A stretch of 64,000 bases of DNA from NCBI RefSeq assembly GCF_019209905.1, contig NZ_JAHUTM010000002.1, forward strand, positions 186,001-250,000. Direction: 5' to 3'. This DNA is from Corynebacterium sp. TAE3-ERU12 (GTDB lineage Bacteria > Actinomycetota > Actinomycetes > Mycobacteriales > Mycobacteriaceae). Position numbers and translations under genes: made by a program. Within the stretch, counting starts at the first letter, position 1. The number at the start of each line of letters is the position of its first letter. This document shows positions 16,062 to 27,227 of the stretch, piece after piece. A model generated the notes under the pieces. The model was given only the letters and a program-made list of their open reading frames with translations, had not been told where the DNA came from and ran no database searches.

Positions 16062-19000
16062 TGGTGTCGCGGGGACCGGAGTACGACCACGTCGAAAAGC
16101 CCAGTATCGATCTTCTTGAGAAGCTGGGTTGGACTCCGGTGGACGCCTTCCGGGAAACCCTCGGGCCAGCCGGCAGCCTCGGCCGTGATTCCCAGCGTGA
16201 CGTGGTGCTTACCCACAGGTTGAAGCCCGCGATGCGCAAACTTACCCCCGAACACGTGCCCGATACCTCCATCGACGAGGCAATCGAGGTATTAACCAAG
16301 GACCGCTCGGCTATGGACCGAGTCAGAGCCAACCGCGAAGTCCACGGCCTGTTGCGTGACGGGTACCGGGCCGAGTGGACTGACGAGCACGGCAAGAAGC
16401 AGACAGAGTTGCTGCACTTCATCGACTTCAGTCTGCCGTTGAGCAACGACTTGCTGGCGGTGCAACAAATGTGGGTCAAAGGAAACCTGTATAGCCGACG
16501 GCTGGACCTGGCGTTATTCGTCAACGGGATCCCGCTGGTGCTCATGGAGTTCAAGGAGCCAAACGAGTCAGTCAAATCCGCCTATGACAACAACCTGACT
16601 GATTACCGGGATACCATCCCGCAGCTGTTCATCCCGAACTGCTTCGTGCTGCTGTCCAATGGCAGCCACGCCAAGGTTGGCTCAACGTATTCGCCGTATG
16701 AGTTCTTCAACGACTGGAAGGTCATCGACGCGCAGGGCACACGTGGAGCGATCGCTTTAGAAACCGCGCTGCGCGGCACCTGTGACCCAGCGGTACTGCT
16801 CGACCTTGTGGAGAACTTCGTCGTCTACATGGAGCGCCCAGGTGGGCTGATCAAGATCATGGCGCGTTCGCACCAGTACCTGGGGGTCAACGCGGCAATC
16901 GACAACCTCCACCGAGCACGTGCCGAGAAGGACAAACGGCTCGGGGTGTTTTGGCACACCCAGGGTTCGGGCAAGTCTTTATCGATGCTGTGGTTCACCC
17001 AGAAGGTGCTGCGTCGCGTGCCCGGCAAGTGGACATTCGTGATGGTCACCGACCGCAAGGAACTTGACACCCAGTTGCACGGCGAGTTCGCTGACGCTGG
17101 CGCAGTCTCCCCCGAGGCCAGAGTGCACGCGGAGTCGGTTGCCCACCTCCGGGAACTATTGGCCGCCGATCATCGGTATGTGTTCACCCTGATCCAGAAG
17201 TTCCAACCGTCCAAGGGGATGGGGGAGCACCAGATGCCGGTGCTCTCGGATCGTTCCGACGTCATCGTCATCACCGACGAGGCCCACCGCAGCCAGTACG
17301 ACACTTTGGCCCTCAATATGCGCACGGCCCTGCCGAACGCCTCGATGATGGGCTTCACCGGCACCCCGCTGATCGAAGGGGAGGACCAGGCCACTCGTGA
17401 ACAGTTCGGTGACTACGTCAGTGTCTACAACTTCCGCGACGCCATTGAGGACGGGGCCACGGTTCCGCTGTACTACGAAAACCGCATCCCTGAACTGGAA
17501 CTGATTAACAAGAACTTCTCCGAAGAACTCGAAGATCTTCTCGAAGAGGCCGAACTCGACGATGATGCGGAAGGACAATTAGCCCGCGCCTTCGGCACGC
17601 AATACACGCTCCTGACACGTCCTGAACGGCTCAAAAAGATTGCCAAAGACCTGGTGGCCCACTTCGTCGGCCGTGGTTTTTCCGGAAAAGCGATGTACGT
17701 CGGACTGGATAAAGCAACCGCTGTGCGCATGTACGACCTGGTCCAGGAGGCCTGGGCGGAACATCTGGCCGAACTTAAAGCCGAGCATGACAAGCTCCCG
17801 GAGTTGGAACGCCCCTGGCTGGCATCACGCATCGAGCTGATGGAGACCACCGATATGGCGGTTGTTGTCTCGCAGAGCCAGAACGAACTGAAGATGCTTG
17901 ACGACCTCGGACTCGACATCCGCCCGCACCGGGAGCGGATGAACCGCGAAGACCTCGCCGAGAAGTTCAAAGATCCCGCTGACCCGCTGCGCCTGGTGTT
18001 CGTGTGCGCGATGTGGATGACCGGGTTCGATGCGCCCAGTGTCTCAACGATCTACCTCGACCGGCCTATGCGTAACCACACGCTGATGCAGACGATCGCT
18101 CGCGCTAATCGTGTGTTCCCAGAAAAGGACAATGGGCTGATTGTCGATTACGTCGGTGTCTTCCGGAACCTCGAGAAGGCCCTGGCGATCTATGGTGCTG
18201 CCGGTGTGAACGAGTCGCCGATCGAGATCATCGACGCACTTTCCGGCGAACTGAACGCATCGGTGAAGGACATGTTCGACTTCTGCTCCGCTGTGGGAGT
18301 GGACCTTGCTGCGGTGCGCGATACCAAAGGGTTTGACCACATCGCCAAGCGTGACGCCGCCATTGAAGCCCTACTGGTCGATGAAGATACCCGAACCGAA
18401 TTTCAGCAGCGCGCCCGGCAGGTACGCAAACTTTTCAAAGCCCTCCTGCCGGACCCCGCAGCCGCCGCCCAACAACGCAGCGTTGCGGCGATCAGAGTTC
18501 TTGCTGAACGCATCGCAGAGGTCACGCGACCACCAGAGGCAGACCTGGGGGACGTCACAGACGCAGTTGATGCGCTGCTCGACCGGTCCGTAGGGGCTGA
18601 GGAATACGTCATCCGGGCCGCAGCTGAAGGCACCAAGCCAGATCCGCTTATTGACTTGTCGCGGATTGACTTCGAGGGCTTGGCGGACAAGCTCGCCGGC
18701 CGGAAACGAGCGGAAACAGACCGGCTGGCCCAACTGCTCCGGCAACAGGCTATTGGTGCGGCGACTCGGAACCCGACGCGCTACGAGCTGGTGGAGCGCA
18801 TCGAGAAGCTGATTGCTGACTACAACGCCGGCAGCGTGAATATCGATGAGTACCTTCGTCGTCTCATTGAGCTTTCGAAGACACTGACGGACGAGGAGGA
18901 ACGCTCGGCCCGAGAGGGAATGACCGAGGGGGAGCTGGCGATCTTCGACCTTTTGACCCAACCCGACCCGGTGCTCACCGACGAGCAGCGTGACGCGGTC

Positions 19001-19384
19001 AAAGCCAGCTCAAAGAAACTGCTAGAACACCTGCAGAACAAACTCGTGCAGGACTGGCGTCGCAAAGTTGATGTGATGAACGACGTCGACAGCACGATCC
19101 GACGAGTCTTGGACCGGGAGCTACCCGAGAAGCCCTACACCACAGAGATTTTCACCTCCAAGGTGCAACTGGTCTTGGATCATATCCTCACCGCTTATGG
19201 CGACGACGGCGGCAGCGCCTACAGCCGAAGTTTCGACGGTGCAGGGTCGTCACCACCTGCGAAATATGCGGGTCCGCTTGATGTGGACAAGATTGCTGAG
19301 GACGTCGTCGCCCGAATCCACGAGGACCCGACCTTCGCGGCCGATGTTGCTCAACAGTTGGGCGCTGCCGACTCAGCGAAGTGA
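16061..19384 (+). CDS. hsdR: Type I restriction endonuclease subunit
   Basis: About 1107 residues. The N-terminal PD-(D/E)xK-type nuclease (LVLMEFKEPN) comes first. The SF2 translocase follows, with Walker A QGSGKS at 301-306 and DEAH at 406-409, then motif VI-like QTIARANR, and a long helical C-terminus that docks on M2S. It cleaves unmodified DNA after ATP-driven translocation. ATG 16061 overlaps the hsdS stop by 1 nt; GTG 16058 is in frame, but the GGAGG at 16052 is better spaced for ATG. It appears intact and functional, and it closes the island. Confidence 0.95.
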   Translation: MVSRGPEYDHVEKPSIDLLEKLGWTPVDAFRETLGPAGSLGRDSQRDVVLTHRLKPAMRKLTPEHVPDTSIDEAIEVLTKDRSAMDRVRANREVHGLLRDGYRAEWTDEHGKKQTELLHFIDFSLPLSNDLLAVQQMWVKGNLYSRRLDLALFVNGIPLVLMEFKEPNESVKSAYDNNLTDYRDTIPQLFIPNCFVLLSNGSHAKVGSTYSPYEFFNDWKVIDAQGTRGAIALETALRGTCDPAVLLDLVENFVVYMERPGGLIKIMARSHQYLGVNAAIDNLHRARAEKDKRLGVFWHTQGSGKSLSMLWFTQKVLRRVPGKWTFVMVTDRKELDTQLHGEFADAGAVSPEARVHAESVAHLRELLAADHRYVFTLIQKFQPSKGMGEHQMPVLSDRSDVIVITDEAHRSQYDTLALNMRTALPNASMMGFTGTPLIEGEDQATREQFGDYVSVYNFRDAIEDGATVPLYYENRIPELELINKNFSEELEDLLEEAELDDDAEGQLARAFGTQYTLLTRPERLKKIAKDLVAHFVGRGFSGKAMYVGLDKATAVRMYDLVQEAWAEHLAELKAEHDKLPELERPWLASRIELMETTDMAVVVSQSQNELKMLDDLGLDIRPHRERMNREDLAEKFKDPADPLRLVFVCAMWMTGFDAPSVSTIYLDRPMRNHTLMQTIARANRVFPEKDNGLIVDYVGVFRNLEKALAIYGAAGVNESPIEIIDALSGELNASVKDMFDFCSAVGVDLAAVRDTKGFDHIAKRDAAIEALLVDEDTRTEFQQRARQVRKLFKALLPDPAAAAQQRSVAAIRVLAERIAEVTRPPEADLGDVTDAVDALLDRSVGAEEYVIRAAAEGTKPDPLIDLSRIDFEGLADKLAGRKRAETDRLAQLLRQQAIGAATRNPTRYELVERIEKLIADYNAGSVNIDEYLRRLIELSKTLTDEEERSAREGMTEGELAIFDLLTQPDPVLTDEQRDAVKASSKKLLEHLQNKLVQDWRRKVDVMNDVDSTIRRVLDRELPEKPYTTEIFTSKVQLVLDHILTAYGDDGGSAYSRSFDGAGSSPPAKYAGPLDVDKIAEDVVARIHEDPTFAADVAQQLGAADSAK

Positions 19385-19507
19385 GTCACGCAACAGTCTT
19401 GAGGCGCGCTGACCAGACGAGCGCAGTTGAGTTTGTGTAGGCCTCATCGGTGCAACGGGTAGCCCTGTGAGCTGCGACGCAGTCTCAATCGCGCTAGTGT
19501 TTGCTGT

Positions 19508-20236
19508 GTGGAAAATAATGATGCGGAACTAGTGCCTGCGGATCACGCGGACAATAGGTCAGGCACTCAGCTCAGCACGGCAGCGGTGAGCGAAATCGTT
19601 TCTTCCGGGCTGGATAAGGCTCTGCTGGCTCAGCAGCCGCTAGCAATGAAAACCGTGGCCAGGCTACGCCGCGTACACCCAGATAAGTCTCCTGAAGACC
19701 TCATCAAGTACATCAATAAAACGTATCTGTCGACGGTGACGGCATCAGGGACAGGTAGCGGTATGGCTGCAGTCGTCCCGAACGGGGCTGTGCAAGTACC
19801 AGCGGCCATCTTGGATCTGATGGGCTTCCTGGAAGCCTCCGTGTTTTACGTGTTGGCCATCTCCGAAATCTACGGTCTGGACACCGAGGATTTTGAGCGT
19901 CGGCGATTTTTGGTTCTTGCCGCGCTATTAGGCAACTCCGGCACCCAGGCAGTGACCCAAGCACTTGGCGAGCGAACAGTGCCGTATTGGAGCAAACAAA
20001 TCATCAGCCGTATTCCAGGTGAGGCGCTGAAGCGAGCTAATAAAGTCCTAGGACCCCGCTTCATAACTAGGTACGGAACTCGGCAGGGTGTTCTTGTTCT
20101 TGGGAAACAGCTGCCGCTAGCCATTGGGGCAGTAGTCGGTGCAAGCGGTAACGCCGCTTTTGGCACGCTCGTGATTCGATCCACGAAGAAGCTGCTGTCG
20201 CCGCCTCCAGCAGACTGGTCGCATCTCGATGGCTAG
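19508..20236 (+). CDS. Conserved actinobacterial membrane-associated protein, EcsC-like
   Basis: A 242-residue protein. The N-terminus is hydrophilic, then a hallmark stretch (PEDLIKYINKTYLSTVTASG) precedes hydrophobic, Gly/Ala-rich segments at about 75-125 and 190-225 (GFLEASVFYVLAISEIYGL; LPLAIGAVVGASGNAAFGT). The pattern recalls EcsC-type or bacterial DUF proteins found in many actinobacteria, without an assigned function. GTG 19508 is the start. The 123 bp after hsdR contains no gene, and this is probably the first host gene beyond the island. Confidence 0.6.
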   Translation: MENNDAELVPADHADNRSGTQLSTAAVSEIVSSGLDKALLAQQPLAMKTVARLRRVHPDKSPEDLIKYINKTYLSTVTASGTGSGMAAVVPNGAVQVPAAILDLMGFLEASVFYVLAISEIYGLDTEDFERRRFLVLAALLGNSGTQAVTQALGERTVPYWSKQIISRIPGEALKRANKVLGPRFITRYGTRQGVLVLGKQLPLAIGAVVGASGNAAFGTLVIRSTKKLLSPPPADWSHLDG

Positions 20237-20275
20237 ATATAGTTGCGGTACCGATAACACAAGGGGGACGCAGTA

Positions 20276-20653
20276 ATGGAACTCGCACCAATTGCCCAGT
20301 GGACGCTCTTACAAGAAATCCCGATTCCCGGTGATATCGGGCCAATTCTGGTGCAGGGGGAGCAGCCCTGGGTTGCCTTCAAAACCTTCCGGGACAGCGC
20401 GATTTTCACCAATAAGCGCCTGATTATGCGCGATGCCCAGGGGCTGTCGGGCAAGAAGGTCGAGATGTACTCGCTGCCGTACTCGTCGATCAATATGTGG
20501 TCCTCAGAAAACGCCGGCACCCTCGACTTCAACGCAGAGATCGAACTGTGGACCAGGGCTGGCTGGATCAAGATCAAGGTCGGCAAGGACGCCGATATCC
20601 GCCGGATTGACCACCTCATCTCACATGCCGTGCTGACCACCGGGCAGGGCTAA
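20276..20653 (+). CDS. Bacterial PH-like domain protein
   Basis: A 125-residue single-domain protein matching the bacterial PH domain (PF08000 type): FRDSAIFTNKRLIMRD, then KKVEMYSLPYSSINMWS and the C-terminal helix KDADIRRIDHLISHAVL. Such proteins are soluble and form oligomeric rings; the role is unknown. The preceding gap of 39 bp suggests possible cotranscription with the membrane protein gene. It converges on the acyl-CoA ligase gene across a strong bidirectional terminator. Confidence 0.85.
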   Translation: MELAPIAQWTLLQEIPIPGDIGPILVQGEQPWVAFKTFRDSAIFTNKRLIMRDAQGLSGKKVEMYSLPYSSINMWSSENAGTLDFNAEIELWTRAGWIKIKVGKDADIRRIDHLISHAVLTTGQG

Positions 20654-20675
20654 GCCCCAACACTGAGGGCGCACA

Positions 20676-20722
20676 AAAACCCACGCGCGGCCCCGAGACT
20701 GGGAAAGCCGTGCGTGGGTTTT
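20676..20722. terminator. Bidirectional rho-independent terminator
   Basis: AAAACCCACGCGCGGC (20676-20691) pairs with GCCGTGCGTGGGTTTT (20707-20722) with one mismatch, and has A- and T-runs at the two ends. It separates the convergent PH-domain and acyl-CoA ligase genes. Confidence 0.9.
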
Positions 20723-20726
20723 GGCG

Positions 20727-22430
20727 TTAGTTAATGCGCTGCTCGTGGCCCTGCCAGGCCTCTTCGCGAAGCTCCGCCTTGCGGACCTTGCCCGTCGAGG
20801 TACGCGGCAGTTCATCCACGATCACGATGTCACGCGGCACCTTATAGCCAGCAATATGCGCGCGGCAGTGCGCGATGATGGCGTTGGCAATGTCTTCGTT
20901 GTGCTGCTCGCTGCTGTCGCCAGCAGCCTCCGGTCGCAGCACCACCACGGCACGCGGGCGCTCACCCCACTTCTCGTCGGGCACGCCAATAACAGCACAG
21001 TCAGACACATCCGGGTAGCTGACCACGGCCTGCTCGACCTCAATGGTGGAAATATTCTCGCCACCAGAGACCACCACATCCTTAGCGCGGTCCAGCAGCT
21101 GGACATAGCCGTCGGGATGCATCACACCCAGGTCACCGGTGTGGAAATACCCACCACGGAACGCCTGCCGGGTGGCCTCAGGATCACGGTAGTAGCCGGC
21201 CATCACACCATTGCCGCACACAACAATCTCACCCATCGAGGTGCCATCATGCGGCACGTCGACAAGCTCAGCATTATCAGTCTCGGTGGGCTCGACCACC
21301 CGCACCTGCTCATTGGTCACCAACGAAACACCCTGGCGGGCCTTGAGCACAGCGCGGCGGCGGACCGTCATCTCGGACCAGTCCGGCTGCGGCTCGCACA
21401 CGGTGTAGGGGCCATACGTTTCGGTCAACCCGTAGACATGAGTGATCTCAACACCAAGGTTCTCGCAGCGAGTAATGATGGTCGGGCTCGGCGGGGCGCC
21501 AGCGGTAACGATGCGCAGATTATCCACGCGGCGCTTTTCCTCACTATCAACCAGGGCAGTAAGCACCGCAGGAGCGCCGCACAGGTGCGTGACCCCCTCA
21601 GTGTTAATCAGCTGCCACATGACATCGCCGCGTACCGCACGCAAAGCGACCTGGGTGCCACTGACCGCCATCACCGCCCAGCCAGTACACCAGCCCGAGC
21701 AGTGGAACATCGGCAACGTCCACAGGTACACCGACTCATACACAAACTGCTGGGCGTGCACCTCACCCAGCGCATTCAAATACGCCCCACGGTGGGTGTA
21801 GACCACGCCCTTCGGCTTCCCGGTGGTGCCGGAGGTGTAGTTAATCGCAATCGGCAGGTCCTCATCAGAGATCCGCCACGGCAGGTCCGGGCTGTCCCGG
21901 TGCGGATCACTGAACTGGGCCACAGTCTGGTGGTCTCCGGATACTGCACCATCACCATCCGGGATTTCCAGGAATTTCGTGGTCTCCGGCAACTCGGAGC
22001 AATTGGCCGCAATGAGATCCTTGGTGGCCACGATGGTACTGATCTCGGAATGGTCGACGATATAGGCGACTTCCTTCGCAGCCAGGCGAATATTGATAGC
22101 GACAATGACACCGCCGGCCAGCGGAATCGCGAACTGGGCGAGTAGCGCCTCATAACTGTTGGGGGCCAGCACGCCGACGCGGTCACCAGCGCACAGGCCG
22201 TCGGCCTGCAGTGCTTTAGCTAAAGCCTGGGCATCGCTGGCGAATTCTGCGAAGGTGACCCGGCGGGGGCCATCCACACAAGCGGTCTGATCCGGGTGGA
22301 TTGCGGCGCTGCGTTCCAAAAACCGCAACGGCGTCAGCGCTACCCGCAGCGGATTGGGGTAGGGCTGTGCACACGAGGGCTCCTGCGCCGGAGAAATACT
22401 TTCATTTTGGGTTGCAACAGTGGTGGGCAT
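20727..22430 (-). CDS. Acyl-CoA synthetase (AMP-forming, fadD-type)
   Basis: A 567-residue adenylate-forming enzyme. The P-loop YTSGTTGKPKGVVYTH (about 200-215), the A5-like motif HVYGLTETYG, GGYFHTGDLGVMHPDGY and the C-terminal catalytic lysine region PRTSTGKVRKAELR are all intact. It activates a carboxylic acid to acyl-AMP and then to acyl-CoA. Substrate length is not clear; resemblance is to the medium/short-chain FadD and acyl-CoA ligase group. The ribosome-binding site before ATG 22430 is weak. A dyad-like TTAGTAACGGTTAAC lies about 35 bp upstream and could be an operator. Confidence 0.9.
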   Translation of the reverse strand: MPTTVATQNESISPAQEPSCAQPYPNPLRVALTPLRFLERSAAIHPDQTACVDGPRRVTFAEFASDAQALAKALQADGLCAGDRVGVLAPNSYEALLAQFAIPLAGGVIVAINIRLAAKEVAYIVDHSEISTIVATKDLIAANCSELPETTKFLEIPDGDGAVSGDHQTVAQFSDPHRDSPDLPWRISDEDLPIAINYTSGTTGKPKGVVYTHRGAYLNALGEVHAQQFVYESVYLWTLPMFHCSGWCTGWAVMAVSGTQVALRAVRGDVMWQLINTEGVTHLCGAPAVLTALVDSEEKRRVDNLRIVTAGAPPSPTIITRCENLGVEITHVYGLTETYGPYTVCEPQPDWSEMTVRRRAVLKARQGVSLVTNEQVRVVEPTETDNAELVDVPHDGTSMGEIVVCGNGVMAGYYRDPEATRQAFRGGYFHTGDLGVMHPDGYVQLLDRAKDVVVSGGENISTIEVEQAVVSYPDVSDCAVIGVPDEKWGERPRAVVVLRPEAAGDSSEQHNEDIANAIIAHCRAHIAGYKVPRDIVIVDELPRTSTGKVRKAELREEAWQGHEQRIN

Positions 22431-22511
22431 GAGGGCCAGGTTAATAGCTTCACCCCGGGCCGTGGTTAGTAACGGTTAACAAAAATTATCCGGGTGTACC
22501 CACCCCACAAC

Positions 22512-23273
22512 TTACTGGGGGAACAGCGCAGTCTGATGCTGCTGCAACGGCTGACGCAACTCCATAATCGAGAACACCCCACCGAAGAAGAACAACACCG
22601 AACCCACCAGGAACACCGGGTTCACCACCCAATCCCCAGACATCTGCACCGGCCCCTGCTCCAAAAAACCGAAAGCACTGCCGATCAAATAACACCAACT
22701 ACCCACCAGGTTGACCAACGCTGCAGTAGTGCCGATATCTTTAGCCGGCTTAGCCTCCCGGTAGTAAATGCCCGACGCCACCACAAAACCAACCGAACCA
22801 AGCGTCGACGGAGCCCAAATCCACACGTCAGTCGCCTGCCACCCCAAAGAGCCCCACAGCGGCACTGTCATCGCCAACTGGAACAACACCAGCGCACAAA
22901 AACCCTGGATAATACTGGCCCGGCCAGCAGCGGTATGCCACAGGTTGCGGTGCGGGACGAACGGGCGGATACGTCGGGAAGCCTGGTAGGCCTCAATAAT
23001 GGACAGGATCGCGCCGACACCAAATAAACACGCACCAATAAAATCAGTCCAGGTCGCCAAGGCGTCGGAAGAAGCAAAATCAGCGCAGGTGCCGATAATG
23101 AAAAACACCGCGCCGACGCCGAAGAACACCGCAATCCACCACGACACAGAATGCGGAGCCGCGTGATCCGGGCTGCGCTGCTTACGGTGCCAACGGGCAT
23201 TCCACGCCGCTTCTTCCGCCGCAATATGCGTCGGCAAGCCAAAAAGGGCAGTGGTGTGAGTCGCGGTAGTCAT
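22512..23273 (-). CDS. Integral membrane protein with YrhK-like domains
   Basis: A 253-residue membrane protein with about six transmembrane segments arranged as two to three copies of a YrhK-like hairpin (FFGVGAVFFIIGTCADF, GACLFGVGAILSIIEAY; later LVGSWCYLIGSAFGFLEQG, PVFLVGSVLFFFGGVFSIMEL). The function is unknown. It follows the preceding gene by 5 nt with AGGA upstream of ATG 23273, as the last gene of an operon led by a cation antiporter. The sense strand carries one copy of the dispersed GCTTGCCGACG motif. Confidence 0.8.
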   Translation of the reverse strand: MTTATHTTALFGLPTHIAAEEAAWNARWHRKQRSPDHAAPHSVSWWIAVFFGVGAVFFIIGTCADFASSDALATWTDFIGACLFGVGAILSIIEAYQASRRIRPFVPHRNLWHTAAGRASIIQGFCALVLFQLAMTVPLWGSLGWQATDVWIWAPSTLGSVGFVVASGIYYREAKPAKDIGTTAALVNLVGSWCYLIGSAFGFLEQGPVQMSGDWVVNPVFLVGSVLFFFGGVFSIMELRQPLQQHQTALFPQ

Positions 23274-23278
23274 AAGTC

Positions 23279-23701
23279 CTAAGAACTGGAATCGGGGCGC
23301 AGGAAACTGACGACGTCACCGCGTTCATACACCCGAACCGGCGGCGTTTTGGTAAAACACGTGTCGAATCGGGCGCGCTGAACCTGGTGCACAACGGTGT
23401 CGTCCCCGCGCAGTTCTACCACCCAATCGGTATCAGCAACAGACATCTCATCGCCCACCTCGCGGCCCAGATACGCCGACACCTCGCTAGGCGCAACGCC
23501 CGCACACACCGTCGCAAAGGAATCCCCAGCCGGATACACCTCGCTGAGGACAATATCGGTAGCCTCCGGATGCTCGACGACGAACCGGTCCAGCGGGTCG
23601 CCGACGAAAATATCCTCCGGCTCATGCCGCGTCAGCCACAACCCGGCCGCAAACACAGCCACCACCACACAAAACACGGCGACCAGGGTGGTTGAGCGCA
23701 T
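23279..23701 (-). CDS. Small membrane-anchored or secreted protein of unknown function
   Basis: A 140-residue protein with an N-terminal hydrophobic anchor (TLVAVFCVVVAVFAAGLWL, residues 4-22) and an extracytoplasmic domain with two cysteines (VCAGVAP, DTCFT) that could form a disulfide. No family was recognised. AGGAGG 6 nt upstream of ATG 23701 is strong. It lies between the antiporter (10 nt) and the YrhK-like gene (5 nt), so it probably works with one of them. Confidence 0.75.
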   Translation of the reverse strand: MRSTTLVAVFCVVVAVFAAGLWLTRHEPEDIFVGDPLDRFVVEHPEATDIVLSEVYPAGDSFATVCAGVAPSEVSAYLGREVGDEMSVADTDWVVELRGDDTVVHQVQRARFDTCFTKTPPVRVYERGDVVSFLRPDSSS

Positions 23702-23711
23702 CAGCTACCTC

Positions 23712-25313
23712 CTAGGCCTTCGACTCCGGGTGGGTTTGGGTGTACGCCTCCCACGCGAAATCAGCCAACTCACGGCCAGCGCCCTCATACAAGTAGGCCA
23801 CCGCATCAGCACCCCGGTCGAGCAACTCAAAAGTGGTGTGGCGCTCATGGGCGGCAGCAGCCACCGTCACCGGCACATCATTTTTCCGCATCAAATCCAG
23901 CACTGTGATATTCGCATCATGTTCAGGCATAGCCAACACAATCAGCCGCGGCTGCTGCTCAACCGCATGCATCCGCCGCCACAATTCCGGGTCCGTCCCA
24001 TCACCGTGAATCACACGCATACCGCGGTGGCTCAGCTCTGCACAGCGCGACTCATTGAACTCCACCCCGGCCACAGTCAGGTCATAGTCATCAGCAAGCC
24101 GACGGTAGACACCAATGCCCACCCGGCCCATGCCGAGCACCAACGCATCCACATCAGAAACCGGCACCGGGCGCTCATTAGGTGCCAAGCGATGTTCAGC
24201 CACCGGCGGCAGGATCTCAGCGATCCAGTTCACCAGGTCCTCCCGGCGCACACCCACCAAGGCGGACACCACGAAGCTGGCAGCCACAGTCACACCCATA
24301 ACCGGAATCCAGGTCTGCGGCAGCGTGTCATTCGCCACCGCCACCGTGGCCACAATCAGGCCGAACTCCGAATAATTCGCCATCGTCAAAGCCGTAATCG
24401 CCGACGTACGATTCGACATTCCCCACATGTGCAGCATCAGGCAGAACACAGCGGCCTTCAGCGGCAAAAGCAGCAGCAGTACCGCCACCACCGCCCACCC
24501 AGCCGCATCGGGGAAACCAGACAGGCCAATCTGGATGAAGAAAGCCACCAGCAGCAGTTCTTTCACACTGACCAAAGCATCGAAAAGACGTTGCGCAATG
24601 GGGTGCCCAGAAATCATCACACCAGCGATCAGGGCGCCGAAATCCCCAGCCAGGCCGGCCGCGCTGAATAACGTATAACCAGCGATTGCCGCAGCCACAC
24701 CGCCCAACACCATCAGCTCAGTACGCCGCACCCGGTCCGGCATCCGCGCCAGCAACGGCCGCAATAAAGGCAGGAAAAATAGCGCCAGCGCCCACGGCTG
24801 CGGCGCCTCATCACCAGAAAGTGCAAGGTAGGCGACGGCAACAATATCCTGCAGCACCAAGATGGAAATAGCGATTGCACCGACGGTCGACCGCACCCGG
24901 CCAGTCGACTCCAACTGGTTCATCACAAACACCGTCGACGAAAAAGACGTCGCCAAGCCAATGAGTAACCACACTCGCCAACCAGTGCCCGCAAACAGTG
25001 CCAACGGCAGCATGCTCACCCCGGCCAACACAACAGCAATCACCACGGTGTTCACCACCGCCTGACCCACAGCCGTGCCAATCGCGCGCAACTCCAATAA
25101 CGCGCGCGGGTTCAAGTGCAAACCAATCGTGAATAGCAGCACCGTCACACCAAGGTCAGCACCCAGATGAAGCCCAGGTACCTCCTCAATTCCCACCGCA
25201 CTAAGGGCGAAACCTGCCGTCAAAAACCCCACTAGGGGAGGCAAACGCACAGCAGCGGCAATAAGCCCACCCAAAATCGCAAACAGCAAAACGGTGATAT
25301 ACACGCTGCTCAA
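23712..25313 (-). CDS. Monovalent cation:proton antiporter, CPA2/KefB-YbaL type
   Basis: A 533-residue carrier. Residues 1-375 form about 12 membrane helices of a Na_H_exchanger domain (LIGLATSFSSTVFVMNQLE; GDFGALIAGVMISGHPIA; ANYSEFGLIVATV). Residues about 390-510 form a TrkA-N/RCK nucleotide-binding domain (VDALVLGMGRVGIGVYRRL). It likely exchanges K+ or Na+ for protons under nucleotide control. The start TTG 25313 has GGGAGGA about 6 nt upstream. It is the first gene of a three-gene operon and divergent from guaB1. Confidence 0.9.
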   Translation of the reverse strand: MSSVYITVLLFAILGGLIAAAVRLPPLVGFLTAGFALSAVGIEEVPGLHLGADLGVTVLLFTIGLHLNPRALLELRAIGTAVGQAVVNTVVIAVVLAGVSMLPLALFAGTGWRVWLLIGLATSFSSTVFVMNQLESTGRVRSTVGAIAISILVLQDIVAVAYLALSGDEAPQPWALALFFLPLLRPLLARMPDRVRRTELMVLGGVAAAIAGYTLFSAAGLAGDFGALIAGVMISGHPIAQRLFDALVSVKELLLVAFFIQIGLSGFPDAAGWAVVAVLLLLLPLKAAVFCLMLHMWGMSNRTSAITALTMANYSEFGLIVATVAVANDTLPQTWIPVMGVTVAASFVVSALVGVRREDLVNWIAEILPPVAEHRLAPNERPVPVSDVDALVLGMGRVGIGVYRRLADDYDLTVAGVEFNESRCAELSHRGMRVIHGDGTDPELWRRMHAVEQQPRLIVLAMPEHDANITVLDLMRKNDVPVTVAAAAHERHTTFELLDRGADAVAYLYEGAGRELADFAWEAYTQTHPESKA

Positions 25314-25357
25314 CTGGGTTCCTCCCTGCCGGCCTAGCTACCCGGCCACTCGCCTGA

Positions 25358-26830
<1,473 letters not shown>

Positions 26831-26866
26831 CCCACGAGACAACCCACGACGAAGAAGGACACACAT

Positions 26867-27217
26867 ATGGCGAAAATGACCCCGACCAGCAAAACCCCGC
26901 GCACTATCGTCGGCCTGGCCCCGGCTGCACTCATCATCGCCACCCTGGTGGTGGGATTATCGACTGCAAGCGATGCCTGGACTGGCTTCATGCTGGTACT
27001 GCTCATGGTCGCCGGCGCAGTCGCTGCGGTGTACTCGTCGATTCACCTCGACGACATTCTCTACAAAGTGCTGACCTCCCTAGGCGGCGTGCTCGTCACA
27101 GTCGGGGCGTTTTCGTGGATTGACCTACCGCCGACCGCTATCAATATCTTCGGCCTCACCCTCATCCTGGGTGCAGCAGCCACCGGTGGCGCCCTGATCT
27201 TCGCCGAGAAGCGCTAG
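26867..27217 (+). CDS. Small four-helix membrane protein
   Basis: A 116-residue protein that is almost entirely four transmembrane helices (about residues 15-32, 38-56, 65-82 and 88-108) with short loops and a terminal FAEKR. No family was recognised. GAAGGA precedes ATG 26867, and the 36 bp gap to guaB1 suggests cotranscription. It converges on the DUF3592-like gene with only 10 bp between stops. Confidence 0.75.
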   Translation: MAKMTPTSKTPRTIVGLAPAALIIATLVVGLSTASDAWTGFMLVLLMVAGAVAAVYSSIHLDDILYKVLTSLGGVLVTVGAFSWIDLPPTAINIFGLTLILGAAATGGALIFAEKR

Positions 27218-27227
27218 GGATACTCGG

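Noticed and set aside
19385..19507. Possible fourth att-like sequence after hsdR (GTTGAGTTTGTGTAG near 19425).
   Set aside because: The resemblance to the ychF end is too short to claim; the right boundary of the hsd module stays undefined.
20721..22145. 474-codon plus-strand ORF opposite the acyl-CoA synthetase.
   Set aside because: Antisense frame; the minus-strand protein has all adenylation motifs.
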